A DNA stretch of 13,917 bases from Solirubrobacterales bacterium. GTDB taxonomy: Bacteria > Actinomycetota > Thermoleophilia > Solirubrobacterales > 70-9. The position numbers and the translations under genes were made by a program. Shown here piece by piece: positions 6,627 through 13,193 of the stretch. Every line of letters starts with the position of its first letter. Within the stretch, counting starts at the first letter, position 1. A model generated the notes under the pieces. It saw only the letters and a list, made by a program, of their open reading frames with translations. It ran no database searches and was not told where the DNA came from. The DNA is taken from positions 1 to 13,917 of the forward strand of contig JASLJO010000138.1 in NCBI GenBank assembly GCA_030152505.1, given 5' to 3'.

Positions 6627-7010
6627 ATGTCCCGTTTCCCATTGATAGCTCTCTGTGTGGCCACCTGCGTGGCCCTTGCCCTTGTGCCCGCCGCATCCGC
6701 CAAGCCGGCCGAAAGGATCTGCGTGGCCAACTCCCCTCAGGTCGTCGGTGGCAAGGTGACCGGCAAGCTCACGTCGAGCAACGTCGATCCCTTGCAGGCG
6801 CAGTTTGCCACCTGCGGTCACGCGAAAAAGGTGATCAGGAAGGTCACCGCGCTCGGCCTCGAGCAGCCACGCGGCGATGTTGCGGCTTTCCACTGCGTGC
6901 CGACCGTCTTCTTCACCGAACCGGACTTCGTTCTCTACAAGTGCACCTTCAAAGGTGCCGACACGGCGACCTTCGTCAAGCTGACCTTCGCCGTCCAATA
7001 CAAGAGCTGA
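6627..7010 (+). CDS. Small secreted four-cysteine protein of unknown function
   Basis: The 127-residue product begins with a clear signal peptide (residues 1-25; PLIALCVATCVALALV, then ASA cleavage). The mature part of about 100 residues has four cysteines (C32, C63, C90, C106), enough for two disulfides, and alternates short polar and beta-prone stretches (VTGKLTS, TATFVKLTFAVQY). I recognise no family. ATG 6627 is preceded by AAGGAG at 6612-6617, one of the few good ribosome sites in the window. The gene sits between two paralogous - strand GT-C genes: it is divergent from one (91-base gap) and its last 35 bases overlap the 3' end of the other. Any - strand readthrough between the two GT-C genes would be antisense to it. 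A role in the envelope is inferred only from export and neighbours. Confidence 0.78.
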   Translation: MSRFPLIALCVATCVALALVPAASAKPAERICVANSPQVVGGKVTGKLTSSNVDPLQAQFATCGHAKKVIRKVTALGLEQPRGDVAAFHCVPTVFFTEPDFVLYKCTFKGADTATFVKLTFAVQYKS

Positions 7011-8277
7011 CCCAGGCGGCCCCCGCGCCGGCGAGCGCCGCGAGCAGCGGCACCGTCACCAACGCCCGGCGCGGGGAGGCCACCAGCAGCAATCCGATCG
7101 CGGTTGCCGCGACCAGGATCGTCCCCAGCAGCAGCGCCTCCCAGCGTCGTTGCCACGCGAGCACCGCCAGCCCGAGCAGGCCGAAGCCGAGCAGCAGCCA
7201 GTGGAAGGTCGCCCAGCCAGGCTCGTGCATCACGTCCCGTGGCCCATGGCCCCAGATCAGCCACAGCTTGTTGGCGAGAAACCCCAGATAGCCGATCGGC
7301 CGTTCGCTGACGTCGTCCCAGAGCCATTCGCGTCCCATCTTGGCGAGGGCGGCGTCGGTTTCCATGCCCGGATAGCGCTGATGCGCCAACGCCGCCAGGA
7401 TCTGCTCCAAGCGCGGGTTTGGCGGAAGCTGTCCGCGCAATTCCGGATGCCGCTCCAGCGCCTCGACACCCACCTGTTCGGGATCGCCACCCGAGGGCAT
7501 GTAAGAGCCCGCGAACAACACCTGCCCGCCGCCCGTCGAGATTGGGACGAACCGATCCAGCTCGACCGCATTGCGCACCGTCCACGGGGCCACGATTATC
7601 GCCAGTCCGGTGAGCATGATCAGCGCTTGAGCAAGCCCCGCACGCCATCCATCCTTCCCGCGGCGCGCAAAGATCACCACAGCTATTGGAAGCGAGATAG
7701 CCAGATACTCCGGTCTGACCAGCGCTAAAGCGCCGAGTAGAAGACCAGGTGCCAACCACCTTCGTGCGGGTGGGGTGGGGGGAGGCCTGTCCGCCCAGAG
7801 CATTGCGAGTACCGCGCCCGATAACAACGTCGCCGCGAGCGGCTCGCTCATCAGCATGCCCTGGTACTCGACGAGAGCAGGGTAGACCGCGATCGCGGCG
7901 GCGCCAATCAGGCCGGCGAACGGCCCGGAAAGCCGGCGTCCGATCAGGTAGGTGAAGAGCACCGACAGCGTTCCAATGAGAGCGAGGACTACGCGCGCGG
8001 TGCGTTCGTGAATCCCACCGGCGATCGCGTAGATCCCGCCGGCGAGGAGCGGCAGACCCGGGGAGTAGTTGCTCGCGGGCTGGGTCGCCCCCGGACCGAG
8101 CGTGAAGCCCTCCCCGTGCTCCAGGTTGGCGGCGATCGTCGCGTATGCCTGGGCGTCGTAGACGGGCGAGCGCCCGTCCCAGGATTCGGCGCCCCGCAGG
8201 CCCAGACCGAGCAGCAGGATCACGATCAGCGCGGCAAGCCCCGCCCGACCCCCGTTGCGCGCCGCCAGTTCGCTCAC
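6976..8277 (-). CDS. ArnT/PMT-like GT-C membrane glycosyltransferase, paralog 2
   Basis: This 433-residue polytopic GT-C transferase (440 residues if started at the in-frame GTG 8298) is a paralog of the gene at 5216-6535. Shared blocks include YLIGRRLSGPFAGLIGAA, VYPALVEYQG, APWTVRN and VPISTGGGQVLFAGSYMP, in the same order. The catalytic loop reads VYDAQAYA (D41 from the chosen start), keeping one Asp where paralog 1 has two. About ten membrane segments surround an external domain containing DPEQVGVEALERHPELRGQ. GTG 8277 is preferred because the -10-like TACCAT lies exactly 6 bases upstream, the spacing seen at ndh; GTG 8298 would leave only 23 bases to the divergent epimerase gene. The last 35 bases overlap the convergent secreted-protein gene. 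Likely substrate is a polyprenyl-phosphate sugar; specificity unknown. Confidence 0.85.
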   Translation of the reverse strand: MSELAARNGGRAGLAALIVILLLGLGLRGAESWDGRSPVYDAQAYATIAANLEHGEGFTLGPGATQPASNYSPGLPLLAGGIYAIAGGIHERTARVVLALIGTLSVLFTYLIGRRLSGPFAGLIGAAAIAVYPALVEYQGMLMSEPLAATLLSGAVLAMLWADRPPPTPPARRWLAPGLLLGALALVRPEYLAISLPIAVVIFARRGKDGWRAGLAQALIMLTGLAIIVAPWTVRNAVELDRFVPISTGGGQVLFAGSYMPSGGDPEQVGVEALERHPELRGQLPPNPRLEQILAALAHQRYPGMETDAALAKMGREWLWDDVSERPIGYLGFLANKLWLIWGHGPRDVMHEPGWATFHWLLLGFGLLGLAVLAWQRRWEALLLGTILVAATAIGLLLVASPRRALVTVPLLAALAGAGAAWVSSCIGRRRSA

Positions 8278-8283
8278 GGCGGC

Positions 8284-8289
8284 ATGGTA
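8284..8289 (-). promoter_or_regulatory. Candidate -10 box (TACCAT) for leaderless GT-C paralog 2
   Basis: TACCAT on the - strand ends 6 bases (GCCGCC) before GTG 8277, the leaderless arrangement. It lies back to back with the divergent promoter of the UDP-sulfoquinovose synthase gene, all within 44 bases between the two start codons. Confidence 0.45.
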
Positions 8290-8305
8290 TGGCCGCACCG
8301 TCCGC

Positions 8306-8311
8306 TACTCT
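8306..8311 (+). promoter_or_regulatory. Candidate -10 box (TACTCT) for the UDP-sulfoquinovose synthase gene
   Basis: TACTCT matches TAnnnT and ends 10 bases before ATG 8322, predicting a leader of only a few bases. No Shine-Dalgarno is present and no clear -35 is seen. Confidence 0.4.
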
Positions 8312-8321
8312 GCCGCGGTCT

Positions 8322-9506
8322 ATGCGCCTTCTGATTCTCGGAGGCGACGGCTACCTGGGCTGGCCGACGGCCCTTAGGTTCTCGGCCCGCGGGCACGAGG
8401 TTGCGGTCGTCGACAACTTCTCCCGCCGTCGCTGGCACCGCGAAAACTGCACCGCCTCACTGACTCCGATCGCCGAGTTGGATCAGCGGATCGAGGCCTG
8501 GCGCGAGGTCTCCGGCGAGCAGATCCGCAGCTACGTCGGCGCGGTCGAGGACGGCGACTTCCTCGACGAGGTCGTCGCCGAGGTTCGCCCGGAGGCGGTC
8601 GTCCACTACGGCGAGCAACCCTCGGCGCCCTACTCGATGATGTCGCGCGAGCGCGCCGTGGAGACGCAGCACACCAACGTGATCGGCAACCTCAACCTGC
8701 TCTTTTCGATCCGCGATCACGTCCCCGAGTGCCACCTGGTGAAGCTGGGGACGATGGGGGAGTATGGCCAGCCCAACATCGACATCGAGGAGGGCTACAT
8801 CGAGATTGAGCACAAGGGGCGCAAGGACACCCTGCCTTACCCCAAGCTGCCCGGCTCGCTGTATCACTGCTCCAAGGTCCACGACTCGACCAACATCCAC
8901 TTCGCCTGTCGCACCTGGGGCCTGCGTGCGACCGACCTCAACCAGGGCGTCGTCTACGGGATCGAGACCGAAGAGGCCGCCCGCGACGAGCGCCTCATCA
9001 CCCGCTTCGACTACGACGAGATCTTCGGCACCGTGCTCAACCGCTTCTGCGTGCAGGCCGTGATCGGCCATCCGCTGACCGTCTACGGCTCGGGGGGCCA
9101 GACCCGTGGCTTCCTCAACATCCGCGACACGCTCAGCTGCGTCGAGCTGGCCGTCGCCAATCCCGCCGATGCGGGCGAGTTCCGGGTCTTCAACCAGTTC
9201 ACCGAGCAGTTCTCGGTGTTGGAGCTGGCCGAGCTGGTCAAGCACGCCGGTGAGCACCTCGGCTACTCGGTCGAGATCCAGCACTGCGACAACCCGCGGG
9301 TCGAGAAGGAAGAGCACTACTACAACGCCGTCCATACCAAGCTGCTCGACCTCGGCCTCGAGCCGACCCTACTGGGAGAGGAGCTGGTCGAGTCGATCAT
9401 CCACGCGATCGAGCGCTACAAGGAGCACACGATCGAGAGCTCGATCGACCCGCAGACGCGCTGGAACCCGGCCGGCGGTACAAAAACCCCCGCTGGCCAG
9501 GCATAG
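8322..9506 (+). CDS. sqdB: UDP-sulfoquinovose synthase (SQD1/SqdB family)
   Basis: The 394-residue NAD-dependent extended short-chain dehydrogenase would convert UDP-glucose and sulfite to UDP-sulfoquinovose, the head-group donor for sulfolipid SQDG and for sulfonated glycans. Whole-length resemblance to plant SQD1 is strong. Landmarks are the NAD-binding GGDGYLGW at 7-14, SLTPI (46-50), HYGEQPSAPYSMM (95-107), KLGTMGEYG (141-149) and PNIDIEEGYI (151-160). Further on are YHCSK with Tyr181/Lys185, RATDLNQGVVYG (202-213), GQTRGFLNIRDT (259-270), EFRVFNQFTEQFSV (286-299) and EEHYYNAVHTKL (330-341). Thr144, Tyr181 and Lys185 match the SQD1 catalytic triad. ATG 8322 is chosen because the Rossmann strand begins immediately; the open frame upstream is the shadow of the divergent gene. 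No SqdX/SQD2 transferase is in the window, so whether the product enters a lipid or a glycan is open. Confidence 0.9.
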   Translation: MRLLILGGDGYLGWPTALRFSARGHEVAVVDNFSRRRWHRENCTASLTPIAELDQRIEAWREVSGEQIRSYVGAVEDGDFLDEVVAEVRPEAVVHYGEQPSAPYSMMSRERAVETQHTNVIGNLNLLFSIRDHVPECHLVKLGTMGEYGQPNIDIEEGYIEIEHKGRKDTLPYPKLPGSLYHCSKVHDSTNIHFACRTWGLRATDLNQGVVYGIETEEAARDERLITRFDYDEIFGTVLNRFCVQAVIGHPLTVYGSGGQTRGFLNIRDTLSCVELAVANPADAGEFRVFNQFTEQFSVLELAELVKHAGEHLGYSVEIQHCDNPRVEKEEHYYNAVHTKLLDLGLEPTLLGEELVESIIHAIERYKEHTIESSIDPQTRWNPAGGTKTPAGQA

Positions 9507-9515
9507 GCCCGCTGG

Positions 9516-9521
9516 TACCAT
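9516..9521 (+). promoter_or_regulatory. Candidate -10 box (TACCAT) for ilvB
   Basis: TACCAT ends 10 bases before ATG 9532, in the 25-base gap after the sulfoquinovose synthase gene. There is no Shine-Dalgarno. The spacing equals that before the upstream gene. No leader peptide, T-box or other attenuator fits in the gap. Confidence 0.4.
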
Positions 9522-9531
9522 CGCCCTCCTT

Positions 9532-11229
9532 ATGCGAGCGGCAGATGCACTCATGGAGAGCCTCAAGGCCGAGGGTGTGGAGAACATCTTCGGCATCCCC
9601 GGCGGGGCCAACCTGCCGACCTACGATGCGCTCGTCGACGCAGGTTTCCGCCACATCCAGGTCCGCCACGAGCAGGGCGGCGGCCACGCCGCCGAGGGAT
9701 ACGCCAAGGCGTCTGGCCGGGTCGGGGTCGCCTTTGCCACCTCGGGGCCCGGTGCGACCAACCTGGTCACCGCGATCGCCGATGCGATGATGGACTCGGT
9801 GCCGACCGTGTTCGTCACCGGTCAGGTGCGCACCGAGCTGATCGGCACCGACGGCTTCCAGGAGGCCGACATCCTCGGCGCGACGCTTCCCTTCGTCAAG
9901 CACTCCTTCCAGGTCACCGACCCGCGCCAGATCCCCGAGTACGTGCACGAGGCCTTCCACGTCGCCTCCACGGGGCGTCCCGGGCCGGTGCTGCTCGACG
10001 TTCCCCAGGACCTCTCGCGGGCCGAGATCGAGTACACGCCGCGCACCGAGCCGGTCGAGCTGGCCGGCTACAAACCGATGAGCAGGGGCAACATCAAACA
10101 GATCCGGATTGCCGCCAAAGCCCTCGCCAATGCCAAGCGGCCGATCTTCTATACGGGCGGGGGCGTGGTCAACGGCAACGCCTCAGAGGAGCTGCGTGAG
10201 CTGGCGGCCGCCGATCGCTTCCCGATCACCTCGACGCTGATGGGGCTGGGTGCCTATCCGGCCTCCGGCGAGCATTGGCTGGGGATGCTCGGCATGCACG
10301 GCACCGTCACCGCCAACTGGGCGATGGACAATGCCGACCTGATCGTCGCCATCGGCGCTCGCTTCGACGATCGCATCACCGGCAAGCTCTCTGAGTTCGC
10401 ACCGCACGCCAAAGTCATCCACATCGACATCGACCCGGCCGAGATCTCGAAGAACATCGGCGCCCACATCCCGATCGTCGGCGACGTCAAGCTGGTCCTG
10501 CCGGAGCTGAACCGCGAGTACCGCGCACTGCAGACCGACAGCTCGCGGCTCGATCCCTGGTGGAAGCAGCTGCACGAGTGGCAGGAGCAGCACCCGCTGC
10601 GCTACGAGCCCGGAGTCGACGGCGAGATCAAGCCTCAGTTCATGGTCGAGGCCATGCATCGCGCGACCGGCGGCAATGCGATCGTCACCTCCGACGTGGG
10701 GCAGCACCAGATGTGGGCGGCGCAGTACTACGGCTTCGAGCAGCCCCGGCGCTGGATCAACTCCGGTGGCCTGGGGACGATGGGCTTCGGCCTGCCGGCA
10801 GCGGTGGGTGCCAAGGTCGCCTGCCCCGACGAGGACGTCGTCTGCCTCGCCGGCGACGGCAGCCTGATCATGAACTGCCAGGAGCTGGCGACCTGCGTCA
10901 CCGAAGAGATCCCGGTCAAGGTCTTTTTGATGAACAACGGCTACATGGGCATGGTGCGCCAGTGGCAGGAGCTGTTCTGGGATCGGCGCTACAGCTCGGT
11001 GCAGATGGGGGAGAGTCCCGACTGGGTGAAGCTGGCCGAGGCGTTTGGAGCGACGGGCATGCGCTGCGAGGTCGCCGACGAGCTCGAGGGCACGATGAAG
11101 CAGGCGCTGGAGACCGATGGCCCGGTGCTGCTCGACGTGCGCGTCGCTCAGGAGGAGAACTGCTACCCGATGATCCCGCCCGGCCAGGCGGCGAGGGACA
11201 TGGTCGAGGCACCGAAGGCGGTGAGCTGA
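9532..11229 (+). CDS. ilvB: Acetohydroxyacid (acetolactate) synthase, catalytic large subunit
   Basis: This 565-residue ThDP-, Mg- and FAD-dependent enzyme carries out the first common step of branched-chain amino acid synthesis (two pyruvates to acetolactate, or pyruvate plus 2-oxobutyrate). The N-terminal PYR domain has the activating Glu47 in RHEQGGGHAAEGYA (45-58) and FATSGPGATNLVT. The FAD/central domain includes GIPGGANLP at its edge and GARFDDRITG. The C-terminal PP domain has the ThDP/Mg motif GDGS (441-444) through NN (468-469) and then GYMGMVRQWQELF. ATG 9532 is chosen as the first start after the previous gene and matches the family N terminus. Its TGA overlaps the ilvN ATG by one base. 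Presence of the regulatory subunit next door excludes most catabolic ALS or other ThDP enzymes. Confidence 0.96.
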   Translation: MRAADALMESLKAEGVENIFGIPGGANLPTYDALVDAGFRHIQVRHEQGGGHAAEGYAKASGRVGVAFATSGPGATNLVTAIADAMMDSVPTVFVTGQVRTELIGTDGFQEADILGATLPFVKHSFQVTDPRQIPEYVHEAFHVASTGRPGPVLLDVPQDLSRAEIEYTPRTEPVELAGYKPMSRGNIKQIRIAAKALANAKRPIFYTGGGVVNGNASEELRELAAADRFPITSTLMGLGAYPASGEHWLGMLGMHGTVTANWAMDNADLIVAIGARFDDRITGKLSEFAPHAKVIHIDIDPAEISKNIGAHIPIVGDVKLVLPELNREYRALQTDSSRLDPWWKQLHEWQEQHPLRYEPGVDGEIKPQFMVEAMHRATGGNAIVTSDVGQHQMWAAQYYGFEQPRRWINSGGLGTMGFGLPAAVGAKVACPDEDVVCLAGDGSLIMNCQELATCVTEEIPVKVFLMNNGYMGMVRQWQELFWDRRYSSVQMGESPDWVKLAEAFGATGMRCEVADELEGTMKQALETDGPVLLDVRVAQEENCYPMIPPGQAARDMVEAPKAVS

Positions 11230-11774
11230 TGGAGGCGGGGACCCCCCAGACCGTGCGACTCGAGGATCTTCACGTCCCCGGCCAGCTGAGCGGGCGTAAG
11301 CACATCCTTTCGATCCTCGTGGAGAACAAACCGGGCGTCCTGGCGCGGATCGCCGGCCTCTTCTCGCGCCGCGGCTTCAACATCGACACGCTCGCGGTCG
11401 GCCCGACCGACGACCCGAGCATCTCGCGGATCACGCTCACCCTCGACGGCGCCGTCCACCCGATCGACCAGGTGACCAAGCAGCTTCACAAGCTGGTCAA
11501 CGTGCTGAAAATCCGCGACATGGAGCCGGAGGAGACCGTCGCCCGTGAGATGGCGATGTTCAAAGTCTCTGCCGCGGTCGAGAGCCGCGCCGAGATCATC
11601 CAATTCGCCGAGATCTTCCGGGCCAAGATCATCGACGTCTCGCGCCGCACGCTGACGATCGAGGTGACCGGCTCGGCCGACAAGATCGAGGCCTTCGAGC
11701 GGATGATCCGCCCGCACGGGCTCATAGAGATGGTTCGCACCGGTGAGATAGCGATTGCTCGAGGCGGCGACTAG
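11229..11774 (+). CDS. ilvN: Acetolactate synthase regulatory small subunit
   Basis: The 181-residue regulatory subunit activates IlvB and gives valine feedback inhibition. An N-terminal ACT domain (about residues 24-99) shows the family motif LVENKPGVLARIAGLFSRRG (30-49), then FNIDTLAVGPTDDPSISR. The C-terminal domain (about 105-172) contains EIIQFAEIFRAKIIDVS. The ATG overlaps the ilvB stop (TGATG), so translation is coupled. An upstream extension of about 20 residues before the ACT domain is somewhat longer than in E. coli IlvN/IlvH. The usual next gene, ilvC, is absent; isochorismate synthase follows and overlaps by 20 bases. Confidence 0.95.
   Translation: MEAGTPQTVRLEDLHVPGQLSGRKHILSILVENKPGVLARIAGLFSRRGFNIDTLAVGPTDDPSISRITLTLDGAVHPIDQVTKQLHKLVNVLKIRDMEPEETVAREMAMFKVSAAVESRAEIIQFAEIFRAKIIDVSRRTLTIEVTGSADKIEAFERMIRPHGLIEMVRTGEIAIARGGD
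11742..11747 (+). promoter_or_regulatory. Ribosome binding site GGTGAG for isochorismate synthase
   Basis: GGTGAG inside the ilvN coding sequence lies 7 bases before TTG 11755 and supports that rare start codon. Confidence 0.5.
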
Positions 11775-13155
11775 CGAGCTGCACAGCCAGCTGCGCGACG
11801 GCGTGGAGCTGGCGGCCGAGCGATCCCGGCGCACGCTCGTGAGCGTCACCATGGCGGTCGATGAAGTCGATCCCAGTGCGGTGGTGTTCGCTTCCCGCCT
11901 CGCTTCCGACAACTGGTTCTGCTGGGAGCAGCCGGATCGGGGGTTCGCGCTGGCGGCTCTGGGCACTGCCCACGAGGCGACCTCGCGCGGCGCGGCGCGG
12001 TTCGAGGACCTGGCGCGGGAGTGTCTCGGCCTCAACGAGGGGGCGGTGCTGAACGAGCCGAGCGGGTTGCCGTCTGGCGCCGGCCCGGTCTGGACCGGGG
12101 GCTTCGCCTTCGATCCCGAAGGCGCCGGCTCTCCCGCCTGGTCATCGTTCGCCCCGGCTTCGCTGATCCTGCCGGAGCTTTCGATCTGCAGGGTCGGCGA
12201 GGAGCGCTTCCTGACCGTCAACGCGGTGGTCTCACCGGGCCAGGAGGTGGACGTGCTCATCGATCGGATCGCCGCTCGTCTCAACGGCCTGCATTCGGAT
12301 CCGCTGCCGCTGCTCGATCCACACCTGATCGAGCGGCCCGAGATCCGCAGCGTCCACCCACCCGCCGACTTCGAGGCGGCGGTCGAAGCGGCGACAGAGC
12401 GGATCGGCGCGGGCGAGATGAGCAAGGTCGTCCTCGCCCGCGAGGTCACGGTCGAGGCGACGGCCGCGCACAACCCAGCGGCGATCTTCGGTGCCCTGCG
12501 CGAGCAGTTCCCCTCCTGCTTCTGTTTCTGCCGCGGCACGCCCGAGGCCGCATTCATCGGCGCCAGCCCCGAGCTGCTGATCCGCCGCGCGGGCGCTGGT
12601 GCCTCCAGCGTGGCGCTGGCCGGCTCGACCCGGCGCAGCTCCGACCCGGCGGTCGACGACCACCTCGGCGAGCAGCTGCTGCGCAGCGACAAGAACCGGC
12701 GCGAGCAGCAGATCGTCGCCGAGCGCATCGTCCGCAAGTTGCGCCCCCACGCCGTCTGGGTGCAGACGGCCGAGGAGCCCGAGCTGGTCAAGGTCGCCAA
12801 CATCCAGCACCTGGCGACGCCCGTGATCGCCCAACTGGCGGAACCACGCTCGGCGGTCGAGCTGGCCGGCATGCTGCACCCGACGCCCGCCGTGGGCGGC
12901 GAGCCCTGGCCCGGTGCGGCGTCCGCGATCGAGGAGCTCGAGCATATGGACCGCGGCTGGTACGCGGCGCCTGTCGGCTGGATGGACGCCACCGAGGACG
13001 GCGAGTTCTGCGTCGCCCTGCGCAGCGCCCTCCTCCGAGACCGCGAGGCGCGCCTCTTCGCCGGCGTTGGGGTGGTGGCCGGATCCGATCCGGCTGCTGA
13101 GCTGGAGGAGACCGAGATCAAGCTACAGGCGCTGCTGCCGCTGGTAGCCGAGTAG
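11755..13155 (+). CDS. menF: Isochorismate synthase (MenF/EntC/DhbC type)
   Basis: This 466-residue chorismate-utilising enzyme converts chorismate to isochorismate, the entry to menaquinone (or to catechol siderophores). Motifs of the C-terminal catalytic domain are GEMSKVVLARE with the general base Lys224, FIGASPELL (267-275) and LAGSTRRS, followed by KVANIQHLATPV. HPTPAVGG (375-382), RGWYAAPVGW (400-409) and AGVGVVAGSDPAAELEETEIKL at the end, carrying metal-binding acids, complete the set. No aminotransferase partner or lyase domain is present, and the HPTPAVGG and RGWYAAPVG forms favour isochorismate over anthranilate synthase. TTG 11755 is the likely start, with GGTGAG 7 bases upstream, inside ilvN. 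The menaquinone role is preferred over siderophore synthesis because the window also holds NDH-2 and no siderophore genes, but neighbours do not decide it. Confidence 0.9.
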   Translation: MLEAATSELHSQLRDGVELAAERSRRTLVSVTMAVDEVDPSAVVFASRLASDNWFCWEQPDRGFALAALGTAHEATSRGAARFEDLARECLGLNEGAVLNEPSGLPSGAGPVWTGGFAFDPEGAGSPAWSSFAPASLILPELSICRVGEERFLTVNAVVSPGQEVDVLIDRIAARLNGLHSDPLPLLDPHLIERPEIRSVHPPADFEAAVEAATERIGAGEMSKVVLAREVTVEATAAHNPAAIFGALREQFPSCFCFCRGTPEAAFIGASPELLIRRAGAGASSVALAGSTRRSSDPAVDDHLGEQLLRSDKNRREQQIVAERIVRKLRPHAVWVQTAEEPELVKVANIQHLATPVIAQLAEPRSAVELAGMLHPTPAVGGEPWPGAASAIEELEHMDRGWYAAPVGWMDATEDGEFCVALRSALLRDREARLFAGVGVVAGSDPAAELEETEIKLQALLPLVAE

Positions 13156-13162
13156 CAGCAGC
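13131..13162 (+). terminator. Weak hairpin at the end of menF
   Basis: GCTGCTGC (13131-13138) and GCAGCAGC (13155-13162) form an 8-bp stem with a 16-base loop that includes the menF stop codon. It is followed by a poor T-containing stretch (CGTTTGCC). It could slow or end transcription of the ilvBN-menF unit before the next promoter, but the long loop makes it weak. Confidence 0.25.
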
Positions 13163-13181
13163 CGTTTGCCTTCGGGTACGT

Positions 13182-13187
13182 CAGAAT
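13182..13187 (+). promoter_or_regulatory. Candidate -10 box (CAGAAT) for the propeller gene
   Basis: CAGAAT differs from TAGAAT by one base and ends 6 bases before ATG 13194, the same leaderless spacing as at ndh. No Shine-Dalgarno is present. Confidence 0.35.
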
Positions 13188-13193
13188 GCCGGC

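Noticed and set aside
9106..9531. 142-codon N-terminal extension of IlvB
   Set aside because: It is the +1 shadow of the sulfoquinovose synthase gene, with Ser/Arg low complexity. The IlvB family N terminus begins at 9532.
9507..9531. Attenuator, T-box or leader peptide before ilvB
   Set aside because: The gap is only 25 bases and holds nothing but a -10-like box.
10560..11228. Upstream extension of the ilvN frame
   Set aside because: It is a shadow of ilvB in another phase; the ACT domain protein starts at the coupled ATG 11229.
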